A DNA stretch of 39,328 nucleotides from Saprospiraceae bacterium (lineage in GTDB: Bacteria > Bacteroidota > Bacteroidia > Chitinophagales > Saprospiraceae). Position numbers and translations under genes: made by a program. Under the pieces are notes generated by a model. That model was not told the DNA's origin. It searched no databases and saw only the letters and a list, made by a program, of their open reading frames with translations. Numbering within the stretch: position 1 is the first letter of the stretch; every line of letters starts with the position of its first letter. Shown piece after piece: positions 15,723 through 24,340 of the stretch. The stretch is taken from contig JAHDES010000056.1 of assembly GCA_020628645.1 (NCBI GenBank), positions 1 to 39,328 of the forward strand. The letters are read 5' to 3'.

Positions 15723-16535
15723 TTAAATAAATTCTACGGTGTATGCGTCACTCAAATTGAGAACTTTTAGAAATTCCATTCCTGTATCATACGCCTTTTT
15801 ATAGTCAGGAGTTGATGTATTTTGGTTATCAATGGCTTGATAAAAGCCTTCTGCAAAAAGGATGGATGCCTTGTCATGTACTTTTTGATTCGTGACAATA
15901 ACATTGGGGATAAATGTTTTGATATGCTGTCCTAGTTCTAAAGATTCACAAGCACTTAAAATTAAGCATTGAATCATATCAGAACGATTGGCTATCACAT
16001 CTTTAAAATCAGAAAGATTAAAAAAGCCATTATTTGCCCCAGGTGGATCAGATTCTAAATGCAAGCCCATCGTTTTACCATGGCAGGCAAAATGAACTAT
16101 CAAGGGACGAAATTCATTGGTTAAACTTAATACATGCTTTTTGGTTGTTTTTAACCAAGAACGAAGGATAAAATGCTCATTGTTTTCTAATTGCGACTTA
16201 ATTTTATAATGCTCTGTATCAATATTTAAAGCTGGCAGAGAGGAAGGACTTGCCCCTAGAAATAAAATGGAATGCTTACTTGCAAATTCATTTTTTAGAA
16301 AGGTTAAATGACTTAAAAACCGAGCAGTCAACTGTCTTCTAGTTAAATTTATTTGGCTAAATGAAAGTATGCCCATCCGTTCAGAACGTGCAAGTTGTTT
16401 GGTTTCAGTAGACAATAATTTAATAAACTCCACTGACTCGTCATCCGTAAAATTCGTTTCAAATAAATCTATTGCATTGGACATTTTATTATTGCCAATG
16501 AAATCCTGACATTTTTTAATGGTATCAATCGCCAT
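15723..16535 (-). CDS. EAD-CHAT caspase-like protease
   Basis: Residues 1-82 are an EAD11-like helical adaptor (CQDFIGNNKMSNAIDLF, then FIKLLSTETKQL, then a helix ending FLSHLTFL). Residues 88-270 are a CHAT peptidase domain: SILFLGASPSSLPALNIDTE, the catalytic His152 in IVHFACHGK, and the catalytic Cys196 in LILSACESLELG, followed by VIVTNQKVHDKASILFAEGFYQAI, which is the conserved helix after the active site. CHAT proteases (kin of caspases and separase) act as regulated effectors or processing enzymes in prokaryotic immunity and death pathways. It is the first gene of the four-gene operon. A near-consensus -7 box lies about 40 bases upstream. Confidence 0.87.
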   Translation of the reverse strand: MAIDTIKKCQDFIGNNKMSNAIDLFETNFTDDESVEFIKLLSTETKQLARSERMGILSFSQINLTRRQLTARFLSHLTFLKNEFASKHSILFLGASPSSLPALNIDTEHYKIKSQLENNEHFILRSWLKTTKKHVLSLTNEFRPLIVHFACHGKTMGLHLESDPPGANNGFFNLSDFKDVIANRSDMIQCLILSACESLELGQHIKTFIPNVIVTNQKVHDKASILFAEGFYQAIDNQNTSTPDYKKAYDTGMEFLKVLNLSDAYTVEFI

Positions 16536-16574
16536 TTTGTGTAGTATCTATTTTATGTTTAAATATGGTTATTT

Positions 16575-16582
16575 CAAGGCTA
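16575..16582 (-). promoter_or_regulatory. Weak -7 box candidate for the CHAT operon
   Basis: The minus strand reads TAGCCTTG, one mismatch from TAnnTTTG, about 40 bases before the CHAT start codon. No -33 TTTG is seen. It is the best promoter-like string in this gap, but weak. Confidence 0.22.
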
Positions 16583-16749
16583 ATTGCCAGTTTTTGAAAT
16601 TGCGAACTAAATAGGATAAGATTTTCTAGAAAAACCCCAAGCTTAATATATTGCAATAAACATTATTTTGGGGTAAGTTAACAAATAACTTTCTAAAAAA
16701 AGAAACTGCTTCTAACAAAGTTCAATTGAAATTATTGGAAAACAAAAAA

Positions 16750-16773
16750 AGGCCGACCCGAGTGGATCGACCT
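16750..16773 (-). terminator. Intrinsic terminator of the lipoprotein gene
   Basis: In the minus-strand RNA AGGUCGAUCC pairs fully with GGGUCGGCCU around ACUC, using two G-U wobbles, and is followed by UUUUUUUG. On the plus strand those two wobbles become C-A mismatches, so the hairpin is selected for minus-strand transcription. It starts 43 bases after the lipoprotein stop codon. Confidence 0.88.
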
Positions 16774-16815
16774 CCTTTCAAACTAACCTTTTCAATATAA
16801 TTGTTCGGACTAAGC

Positions 16816-18012
16816 CTATCGCATCACGATATTGGCGCATCGTTCAATTTTACTTTTCATGGCGGGCTTTAAATGATCGGCGGCTTGCAGGATCAAAGCT
16901 GCATCTGTAGGAAATGGTATAGGGCGATTTCCTAAGTTGCGTCTGCTGTCATTCGATAATGCTCGTCGATCTCCCGTAAAAGTAGACGCATAATTATCAA
17001 ATACTGCATCTACACTCAAGCGTTCGGTGCGTACTATTTCTTTGGTGTAATTATCATAAAATGCTAAATGCCCGCGTACATTCGCCATTTTATGCTGGTA
17101 TACTTCGATGACATCTGCAAATACATAAACCTTACGCGCTACCTTTACATCATTGCCTAAAGAATCTTTGAGTACATTTCCATTGGAATCCAATACATAT
17201 TCAAAGCCATCTTCAATTTCTTTACGATCGACATATGAACGCTCATTGACTTGTTCTGGGCTAACATTGATTTCATCAATATTCATAACGATGTTATAAT
17301 CAAAGTTCTCTACTGCACTTGGATTGACAAAATATTTTGTCCAAATGGTATTCATATCACGTACACTAATCGCCATTAGTTCGCGTTCAAAATTGCTTGG
17401 TAAAAAGGCATTTGATCTATTTTCCATACGGAACAACACCTTATTTTGACCCAAATCAACAGCTAATTCTTTCAGTTGATCTTTATCTCTAAAATCGTCA
17501 AAATAACGATCTACATTACGTAACAAATTATAGGCTTCTCTGGCTGCTAATTTATTTCCTACTTTGGCTTTTTCAAGTTCTTTATTCGCTTCTACATAAA
17601 AGTAATCAGCTGCTTTTTTACGTGAATCCAACTCCAGTGGATCAATACGAACAAATTTAAAATCTGCTTTGTAGCCATCTTTTGCATAAAGCGGTAAATA
17701 AGGCTCAATGAGTTCTTGTCTACGCTGAATTTTACGGTGAATTTCATTAATCTCCACCCATGAAGCAGCTTGTTGTTCTGCTTTCAAGGCTTCTACTGTA
17801 GCCATATCTTTGGCAGTTATTTTACGGAAGGCATCTTCCACAACTTCTACATGTTTACGCTTCTTTTTTCCTTTACGCAATTTTTTAACGGCTTGAACCA
17901 CCGCTGCATCATAATCGCCTGTAGAAAGCAAATCTTGCGGACTAGAACAACTAGCCACCATAAATAATAATGCTAAACAGGCTACTTGAAGGATTTGAAT
18001 TTGCTTTTTCAT
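16816..18012 (-). CDS. Predicted lipoprotein of unknown function
   Basis: The 398-residue protein begins with a lipoprotein signal ending in MVAS|C22. A basic stretch (LRKGKKKRKHVEVV, about 45-58) and long helical segments to about residue 185 follow (TPR-like character but no clear repeat), and then a mixed beta part with INVSPEQVNERSYV and KVYVFADVIEVYQHKMANVRGHLAFYD in pieces near 255-325. The acidic/Asn motif LDSNGNVLKDSLGND at 275-289 looks like a loop. I do not recognise a family; it resembles conserved Bacteroidota cell-envelope lipoproteins. It sits alone, with a strong terminator behind and a 436-base gap before it. Confidence 0.75.
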   Translation of the reverse strand: MKKQIQILQVACLALLFMVASCSSPQDLLSTGDYDAAVVQAVKKLRKGKKKRKHVEVVEDAFRKITAKDMATVEALKAEQQAASWVEINEIHRKIQRRQELIEPYLPLYAKDGYKADFKFVRIDPLELDSRKKAADYFYVEANKELEKAKVGNKLAAREAYNLLRNVDRYFDDFRDKDQLKELAVDLGQNKVLFRMENRSNAFLPSNFERELMAISVRDMNTIWTKYFVNPSAVENFDYNIVMNIDEINVSPEQVNERSYVDRKEIEDGFEYVLDSNGNVLKDSLGNDVKVARKVYVFADVIEVYQHKMANVRGHLAFYDNYTKEIVRTERLSVDAVFDNYASTFTGDRRALSNDSRRNLGNRPIPFPTDAALILQAADHLKPAMKSKIERCANIVMR

Positions 18013-18448
18013 AAGGCTAAAATTTTAAAGATGAATAAATGTGTGTTTTGAAAAAAATTATCTACTATCGAACATTTTACGATCTAGTTTGATTTATAAA
18101 AAAGAATGATCCATTTGTAGGAAACGATACCATTAATATGTTTAAAAAAATGAATCATTCTCGAGTCGTTGAGTTAGAATCCATTAATGAAATTCTATAT
18201 TACAAAGGAGTAAAAAAATTGTGGGAAAGACGGTTAAGAAGATGATAAAGTAGCGCTATAAAATGTTAAAAAGCTTTAATACAAATAAAAAATTATTAAA
18301 ATGTATTAACAAATGATCTCATCAACAGAAAAATAGTTCTCAAAGCTAGACGCTTGAATTTTGTGTTAAGCTTATTGAATCGTCTTAATATATGAGATAA
18401 TTCATTAATTTTGAGCGACAAAAAATTGTTCTAACTAAATTTTAAAAA
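18013..18448. other. Intergenic region between divergent lipoprotein and T9SS genes
   Basis: It holds a promoter candidate for the plus-strand gene (18406-18413) and a loose inverted repeat AGAATGAT (18103-18110) / ATCATTCT (18154-18161) with a 43-base loop. CAAAGCTA at 18341-18348 (TAGCTTTG on the minus strand) fits a -7 box but is 330 bases from the lipoprotein start. No ORF is convincing. Confidence 0.55.
18406..18413 (+). promoter_or_regulatory. Candidate -7 box (TAATTTTG) for the lamin-tail T9SS gene
   Basis: TAATTTTG fits TAnnTTTG and lies 35 bases before the ATG, giving a leader of about 30 bases. The -33 element is not evident. Confidence 0.45.
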
Positions 18449-20179
18449 ATGCAAAGAACTTTACTCCCTATTTTTATACTTCTTTTTTTAGGTGCTAGCC
18501 TTCAAGCACAATTAATTTGTACTGCCATTTATGATGCGCAACCCGGTGCCTCTGGTGTCAAAGGTTATGAATTTTATGCCCTTAGCGATATTCCAGATTT
18601 GAGTGTTTATGAACTCGGTGTGGCTAATAATGGCGGTGGTACAGATAGTATTGAATACTCGTTTCCTGCTGATGTTTTAACAGAAGGTGATTTTATTTAT
18701 GTGGCGAATGATTCGACTATGTTTGCTGATTTCTTTGGTTTTAATGCCAATTACATCTCTGGCATTTCCAATATCAATGGAGATGATGCCTTAGAAGTGT
18801 ATGAAAATGCAGTTGTCATTGATACTTATGGAGACGTAGAATTAGATGGTACTGGTGAAGTATGGGAATACACCGACGGCTGGGCGTACCGAAAATTAGG
18901 TACTGGACCTGATGCGATCTTCAATCCAAGTAATTGGATTTACAGTGGTACAAATGCCCTCGATAATGAAGCTACTAATGATAGCGCAGCTACGCCTGTA
19001 CCTATTGGCTCTTATTTTATACCAACGATGACTGACGCACAAGATGATGTGGTCATGACGGGCTACAATCAAGCGATAGATATTGATATATTGGCGAATG
19101 ATTTCCTTGTAGGTGAGTGGACTAGTATAATTATACTAGACGTTCCGTCATCTGGTATAGCTTCTATAAATTTCGATGGTAGTATGACATACTCCCCAGA
19201 TACTGATGCTTGTGGGGAAGATCAATTTGCTTATGAAGTTTGTGATGCTAGCAGCTGTGATACTGCCACTGTATTCATTACCGTTGAATGTCCACCTAGT
19301 TATCCTCAATACAGCATTGCTGAAGTGACGACCAATGATATGAATGGCTTTCCTGATTCTTTAAATGTACTATGTGCCTTGACGGGTCGTGTGTATGGTG
19401 GAAACATCAATGGTGGTGGTTTATCATTTGTCATTATGGATGATATGAATAATGGAATTGTTGTGTACAATGAAGATAATAATTTTGGCTATACGCCAAC
19501 AGAAGGAGATGTAGTAGATGTATGGGGATCCATTGGTTTCTTTAATGGTATTACTGAAATCATTATAGATTCTCTTGTGACGAGTACTGCAAGTATTGCA
19601 GAAGTTAGCCCAACGGTGGTTAGTACATTAGATGAAAGCACGGAGTCCAGTTTAGTTACTTTATCTGGTGTTTCGATTGTAGATAATGCACAATGGGATA
19701 ATACGATTTCTTCTTCAGGCTTCAATGTTCAAGTTACAAATGGCGTAGATACTTTTGTCATTCGTATTGATAATGACAATGAATTATTTAATATGGCGAA
19801 TCCATTGGCAGATGGTGCTTTATACGACATTACGGGTTTAGGAGGGCAATTTGACGATTTTAGTTCGCCATTTGATATGGGGTATCAATTATTACCGCGT
19901 TATGCTGCTGATATTCAAATGAGTGTATCAAATTCTTCTATTACATTAGGAGATCAAATTCGTTTCTTCCCTAATCCAGCAACGACAGAATTGATAATAG
20001 AATTAGAAGAAGCAGTAGAAAATATTCAGATTAGTACGATTGATGGTCGCCAAGTAGTTCGTGTATCAAATCCATCAAATTATGAAAAAATAAATACAAG
20101 TACATTCACAAAAGGAATTTATCTAATTACATTCCTTCAACAAGATCGTTTTTGGAGTGAAAAATTGATAATAAAATAA
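18449..20179 (+). CDS. Secreted multidomain protein with lamin-tail-like, Ig/cadherin-like and T9SS sorting domains
   Basis: The 576-residue protein has a signal peptide ending near ASLQA|Q. Residues about 22-195 resemble the lamin-tail domain of bacterial surface proteins (YDAQPGASGVKGYEFYAL, FIYVANDSTMFADFFG, then GDDALEVYENAVVIDTYG). Residues 196-280 are a cadherin/Ig-like module with the DILANDF and GSMTYSPD signatures. Residues 285-490 resemble the OB-fold region of secreted nucleases (LTGRVYGGNINGGG, TEGDVVDVWGSIGFFNG) but no nuclease domain is attached. The last 70 residues form a T9SS type A sorting domain (RFFPNPATTELIIEL ... GIYLITF). Probably cell-surface anchored or released through T9SS. 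Function unknown; possibly an adhesive or DNA-binding relative of the extracellular nucleases. Confidence 0.82.
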   Translation: MQRTLLPIFILLFLGASLQAQLICTAIYDAQPGASGVKGYEFYALSDIPDLSVYELGVANNGGGTDSIEYSFPADVLTEGDFIYVANDSTMFADFFGFNANYISGISNINGDDALEVYENAVVIDTYGDVELDGTGEVWEYTDGWAYRKLGTGPDAIFNPSNWIYSGTNALDNEATNDSAATPVPIGSYFIPTMTDAQDDVVMTGYNQAIDIDILANDFLVGEWTSIIILDVPSSGIASINFDGSMTYSPDTDACGEDQFAYEVCDASSCDTATVFITVECPPSYPQYSIAEVTTNDMNGFPDSLNVLCALTGRVYGGNINGGGLSFVIMDDMNNGIVVYNEDNNFGYTPTEGDVVDVWGSIGFFNGITEIIIDSLVTSTASIAEVSPTVVSTLDESTESSLVTLSGVSIVDNAQWDNTISSSGFNVQVTNGVDTFVIRIDNDNELFNMANPLADGALYDITGLGGQFDDFSSPFDMGYQLLPRYAADIQMSVSNSSITLGDQIRFFPNPATTELIIELEEAVENIQISTIDGRQVVRVSNPSNYEKINTSTFTKGIYLITFLQQDRFWSEKLIIK

Positions 20180-20201
20180 GGGAAACTATTTCCTTTTCGT
20201 A

Positions 20202-20238
20202 AAAGAGTTGTTTAATTTGTTTAAGCAACTCTTTTTTT
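20202..20238 (+). terminator. Intrinsic terminator of the lamin-tail gene
   Basis: AAAGAGTTG (20202-20210) pairs perfectly with CAACTCTTT (20226-20234) and runs into TTTTTTTG, 23 bases after the stop codon. The remaining gap to 20475 is AT-rich and shows nothing I can name. Confidence 0.85.
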
Positions 20239-20475
20239 GTCACCATTTCTGGTGAGTTTTAAAAGTACCCATTTTTAGAGGCAGTTATGGAAGATTATGT
20301 CAGTATATTTATGAAAACATAGGGAAGAAAAAGTTGTTTGTCATACAAAATTAATAAGGTATAGATAGTCTTTTTCTATTTGTACAAAAGAATTAAAAAG
20401 TTAAGTAATCTGTAAACAACAACTATATTATATCTCTATGATCTCTTATTCATTAATATTTAAAACTATCTTATT

Positions 20476-20907
20476 ATGCCTACAACCCCTTATATTGCAA
20501 AATCTACTTTTTGCATTCAAAACAATGCACCCGGTTTAAATTTTCATTTACGATTAACTGGAAAAAATGCGGCGAACACTTCAATTATTAAATTAGATGC
20601 AGATAGTACTACCAATTTAAAGTGTAATACAACTTATGGCACTGATGGATACTATGTCAATGTCATAGTTGATTGTGCAGAGCAAATTGTTTCCCAAAAA
20701 GAATATGATAAAGCACCTGATGTCCTTAAGATTAATAATGTATTCTCCTTTAATAATGACATTGCCAATCTTAATGCAAATTGGCAAGAAGCTCGCCTTT
20801 TAGTTCGTATAAAAGGAGCAGGAGGAGCACCTAATCGCCAGGAAACCTTTAAGGCAAAAAAGAATGGCGGTAATACATTAGATACTATCGTAGAGGAGCA
20901 TCCATAG
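20476..20907 (+). CDS. Orphan hypothetical protein (143 residues)
   Basis: I do not recognise this protein. It has no signal peptide or membrane segment. The sequence looks beta-rich: FCIQNNAPGLNFHLRLTG near the N-terminus, YYVNVIVDCAEQIV centrally and EARLLVRIKGAG near 105-116, ending in a charged, Gly/Asn-rich tail. Three cysteines (12, 49 and 67 approximately) are present. It is isolated, 296 bases after the previous stop and 178 before the next gene, and is followed by an unusual nested inverted repeat. The reverse strand also has a shorter open frame, but the plus-strand frame has the more natural amino-acid make-up. Confidence 0.55.
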   Translation: MPTTPYIAKSTFCIQNNAPGLNFHLRLTGKNAANTSIIKLDADSTTNLKCNTTYGTDGYYVNVIVDCAEQIVSQKEYDKAPDVLKINNVFSFNNDIANLNANWQEARLLVRIKGAGGAPNRQETFKAKKNGGNTLDTIVEEHP

Positions 20908-20922
20908 TCATAGGAATCATTA

Positions 20923-21020
20923 AGATGTATTTCAAAAGATCTAATTTGAAAAATTAATGTGGTTTTAAAACTATAAAAGGTTCTCAAAACCACATTAAAT
21001 TGATAAATCGAAATACATCT
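20923..21020. repeat. Nested inverted repeats (cruciform-like)
   Basis: Outer arms AGATGTATTTC (20923-20933) and GAAATACATCT (21010-21020) are perfect 11-bp complements. Inside them, TTAATGTGGTTTT (20954-20966) and AAAACCACATTAA (20986-20998) form a perfect 13-bp stem. The structure fills most of the gap between the orphan gene and the TPR histidine kinase, and could end transcription of the former, though neither arm is followed by a proper T run (CTAGATTTTT follows the outer one). Confidence 0.85.
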
Positions 21021-21085
21021 CTAGATTTTTATGCTATTGATTTAATATTTACTTTAGTAACAATATACCAAAATCAAAAACACTT

Positions 21086-23116
21086 ATGAAGATTAGGGGC
21101 ATATTGTTACTACTTCTCCTTTTGAAGACTGGTCATGTTTATTGTCAATTTTCTGAGGAAGAAATTGATAGTATAAAATTACAACTTTCAATTGAATTCC
21201 CTGATAGTGTTCGATTAGTTGCTTATAATGATTTAGCTTATTACTATAGAAGGGCTGACACCGAATTATCTAGTAGGTACTTAAATGAAGTAGAACCAAT
21301 TTTATATCAGGTAAATAATGATTATGAATTGGCGAGGTTTTTAAAAACGAAAGGTTTATTAGCATATTATGCCTTTTTTTATAATGAAGCAGAAGAATAT
21401 TTTTTGGAAGCTTTAAGTTTACTTGGAACAAATGAAAAGGATCGTTATTTAAAATCGACAATTTTTTTAAGTCTTAATAATCTATATCAAACAAAATCCA
21501 ATTATAATAAAGCAACTACTGCTAGTATTGAGGGATTAAAAATAGCTAAAAATATAAAAGACTACGATTTAATGTCTTCTTTTTATAATGCTTTAGGAAG
21601 TATTTATGAACGATTACAAGAACCTATTAAAGCAAAAGAATATTATAAAGCTTGCTATGATTTAAAAGATAAATTTACCTCAAAGAAAAAGAAAGTATTT
21701 GTTCAAACTATCTATGGTCGTTATTTAGTCTATGAATACATGGAATTGGAAGATTCCTTAAAAATTCAAAATAAAGATCAATTAAAAGAAGCAGTAAACA
21801 TACTTAACGAAGCTTATGAAGGATATAATGATTTAGGAGATTCACTAAAAATGATAACAATTACTAATATCATTGGTAGTGCTTCTGAATTTTTAGAAAA
21901 TTATGATAAAGCATTGAATGCTTTTCAAAAAGCTCTAAAATTATATACCAATAGAAATGATCAGCAAGGAATAGCTCAGTCTAATTACAATATCGCAGTA
22001 TTGTATAATAAACAAAAGAAATTTCAATTATCTATTCAGTATGCTCAGCAAGCATTAGAAGCTTCTTTAATTAGTAAAAATATTTCGCTAAGCTCAAATG
22101 CCCATGCTAGTTTATCAATGAGTTTTGAAGGCTTAGGAGATACAAAAAAAGGATTATTTCACCATAAGGAATACAGAATTTTAAAAGATAGTTTTAATTC
22201 TATTGAAAAACGTAAAGAAATTGAAGAAGTAGAAGCCTTATATAAAAATCAACTACTCATAAAAGACAATGAGCTACTCCAAAAAGAAAATGAATCAAAA
22301 ACAAGAAGAAATCGATTTATAGTCATTATTGGGTTATTACTTATTGGTATTATCGGATTTTTCTTATACAATCAATATTTAAAAACACAATCCGAACGGA
22401 CTTTAGCCTTAAAAGAAAGGCAATTGCATCTTGAAAAAGAAAATGCCCTAAAAAAAGAAATTGAAGTTAAATCCATCAATGCTTTAATAAATGGACAGGA
22501 GAAAGAGCGAAAACGTATTGCTCAATCGCTACATGATAGTATGGGGTCTTTATTGTCTGCAATTAGTATGCAGTATAATAGTTTAAGAAAAAACATTACC
22601 TTTACATCAAATGAGTCAATGGCTCGTTTTGAAAAGATTAGTCAACTAATGCAAGAAGCACATCAATACAATAGAGAAGTCGCGTATGAATTGATGCCTC
22701 CTGTTTTGACAAAATTCGGTTTAGCTGCTTCCATCAACTTTCTAGCAGATAAGTTTAGAACTTCTAAAACTGTTATTTTGACGGATATTTATGGATTAAA
22801 AGAGCGATTAGAGGAAGAACTTGAACTGGCACTATACCGAATTGTAGAAGAATCCCTGAGCAATGCCATAAAATATGCTGATGCAAATGAAATTTCGATA
22901 CAACTAACTGAACATGAAAAAGAACTAACCATTTTGATTGAAGATGATGGAAAAGGCTTTAACTATGATCCTAAAAACCCCAATTTTGGGATGGGTCTTA
23001 ATAGTATAAAATCAAGAATCGCTTTTTTTGGAGGTTCTTTTGATATTGATTCTCATCTTGGAAAGGGAACAACCGTCATTTTGAATGTACCTCTAAAATT
23101 TAAATCAAAAATATAA
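21086..23116 (+). CDS. TPR-containing sensor histidine kinase (NarL/DesK type)
   Basis: The 676-residue kinase has a signal peptide (1-20), an extracytoplasmic region with about six to eight TPR-like repeats (40-370, such as YDKALNAFQKALKLY at 273-287 and FQLSIQYAQQALEAS), one membrane helix (410-428), a coiled coil (about 430-470), a HisKA_3 dimerisation domain with phosphoacceptor His483 in RIAQSLHDSMGSLLSA, and HATPase_c with YRIVEESLSNAIKYA, IEDDGKGF and GMGLNSIKSR. This is the common Bacteroidota design in which TPRs sense on the periplasmic side. The matching LuxR-type regulator lies 90 bases downstream. Signal unknown. Confidence 0.93.
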   Translation: MKIRGILLLLLLLKTGHVYCQFSEEEIDSIKLQLSIEFPDSVRLVAYNDLAYYYRRADTELSSRYLNEVEPILYQVNNDYELARFLKTKGLLAYYAFFYNEAEEYFLEALSLLGTNEKDRYLKSTIFLSLNNLYQTKSNYNKATTASIEGLKIAKNIKDYDLMSSFYNALGSIYERLQEPIKAKEYYKACYDLKDKFTSKKKKVFVQTIYGRYLVYEYMELEDSLKIQNKDQLKEAVNILNEAYEGYNDLGDSLKMITITNIIGSASEFLENYDKALNAFQKALKLYTNRNDQQGIAQSNYNIAVLYNKQKKFQLSIQYAQQALEASLISKNISLSSNAHASLSMSFEGLGDTKKGLFHHKEYRILKDSFNSIEKRKEIEEVEALYKNQLLIKDNELLQKENESKTRRNRFIVIIGLLLIGIIGFFLYNQYLKTQSERTLALKERQLHLEKENALKKEIEVKSINALINGQEKERKRIAQSLHDSMGSLLSAISMQYNSLRKNITFTSNESMARFEKISQLMQEAHQYNREVAYELMPPVLTKFGLAASINFLADKFRTSKTVILTDIYGLKERLEEELELALYRIVEESLSNAIKYADANEISIQLTEHEKELTILIEDDGKGFNYDPKNPNFGMGLNSIKSRIAFFGGSFDIDSHLGKGTTVILNVPLKFKSKI

Positions 23117-23206
23117 GTTCTTTTTTGAAATTGAGAAAATAACGATAACTACCCAAATACCAATCACAACATAGGGAAATTCCAACTGACAATTAAAATA
23201 ACTATT

Positions 23207-23866
23207 TTGAGTTCAAAAATTAAAGTTTTTATAGTAGATGATCATAAACTATTGGTTGATGGCATTCGTTCGCTCTTATCCACAGATGATCAGATAGAAG
23301 TGGTTGGTACAGCCTACAATGGGAATGAACTTTTACAAAAGTTGAATGATATTGTACCTGATGTCCTTCTTATGGATATTAATATGCCAGAATTAGATGG
23401 AGTGAAAACGCTTCAGTCCATTAATTCTTCCGATCAAAAAATTAAAACCTTAATTATTTCTAGCCATAATGACTCTCGCTTGGTACGGGAAATTTGGAAG
23501 ATTGGCGCGCAGGGCTATATCCTAAAATCCAATTCGAGTGATGAAGAACTCATTCGTGCTATTAAAATTATTCATTTTGGTGGAGACTATTATAGTCAAG
23601 AAATTAAAGAAAAATTGAAAAAAGTATCAAGCGAACGCCAAAATAATAATACGAATACTGCTCCTGTTTTACCTATATCCTTGACAAAACGAGAACGTGA
23701 AATTCTCAAACTCATTGCCATGGAATATCGTACCACCGAAATTTCCAAGGAACTTTTTATAAGTTCTAATACCGTAGAAACACATAAAAAGAATTTATTC
23801 CGTAAACTTGGAGTAAAAGGAATTGCAGGTTTGGTCAAATATGCCGTCAAACACGATTTCATATAA
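23207..23866 (+). CDS. NarL/FixJ-family response regulator
   Basis: The 219-residue protein has a receiver domain with DDH at 11-13, phosphoacceptor Asp57 in VLLMDINMPELDG, and a Ser/Lys switch in IISSHND and YILKSNS. A Gln/Asn-rich linker (around 140-150) leads to a LuxR-type HTH (about 155-215) with LTKREREILKLIA and SSNTVETHKKNLFRKLGV. The start is a TTG at 23207-23209, because no in-frame ATG precedes the first beta strand. It follows the TPR kinase on the same strand and should be its partner. Confidence 0.92.
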   Translation: MSSKIKVFIVDDHKLLVDGIRSLLSTDDQIEVVGTAYNGNELLQKLNDIVPDVLLMDINMPELDGVKTLQSINSSDQKIKTLIISSHNDSRLVREIWKIGAQGYILKSNSSDEELIRAIKIIHFGGDYYSQEIKEKLKKVSSERQNNNTNTAPVLPISLTKREREILKLIAMEYRTTEISKELFISSNTVETHKKNLFRKLGVKGIAGLVKYAVKHDFI

Positions 23867-24118
23867 ACAAACTAAAGCCCTATTGGAATTATTAATAAAA
23901 GGAGTGTGTACCACACAAAAAATTCTTATTACTTTAAAATACTGCCTTTCTTGTAAGTATCACACGCATTCCTACGCTCTCGGCTCTATTTATGTCCTAT
24001 CATTTCTCAAAATAATTGATCGCTAATAACAAGGTTTTCAGAAAAAATAACGACTTTTAGCATTGCAAACGAATTATCATCTTCATTTAATTTTCAATTA
24101 TTAAAGGAATTAGATTTT

Positions 24119-24340
24119 ATGCTAATGAAAAAATTAATTTCAAGCATTACCTTCTTTGCATTAGTTGCCTTAACCCCATTATTTTCCCAAACTGAAAATC
24201 CTGATTTTTTCGAAAGTATAGGAAAAATATACGTAGTAGTAGCTGTTTTAGTCGCTATATTCATTGGTATCGTTTTTTTCCTTATTTATGTAGAACGTAA
24301 ATTAAACAAATTAGAGAACCAAATTATTGATAATGAGTAA
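24119..24340 (+). CDS. CcmD-like small membrane protein
   Basis: The 73-residue protein has a signal-like first helix (KLISSITFFALVALTPLFS), a short spacer, a second membrane helix introduced by GKIYVVVAVLVAIFIGIVFFL in part, and a charged tail ERKLNKLENQI. The GKIYVVV lead-in and ERKL tail are those of the Bacteroidota CcmD family, small accessories of the CcmABC haem exporter in cytochrome c maturation. No other ccm gene is in the window. AAAGGA lies about 11 bases before the ATG at 24119; the second ATG at 24125 is an alternative. Its stop overlaps the start of the glutamate dehydrogenase gene by eight bases. Confidence 0.68.
   Translation: MLMKKLISSITFFALVALTPLFSQTENPDFFESIGKIYVVVAVLVAIFIGIVFFLIYVERKLNKLENQIIDNE

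Noticed and set aside
20652-20993. 113-residue minus-strand open frame over the orphan gene
   Set aside because: It runs antisense across the 143-residue gene and the inverted repeat, with a composition typical of a chance frame.
23823-24026. Open frame of 67 residues overlapping the end of the LuxR-type regulator
   Set aside because: It begins inside the regulator's HTH coding region in another frame and has no coding character or family features.
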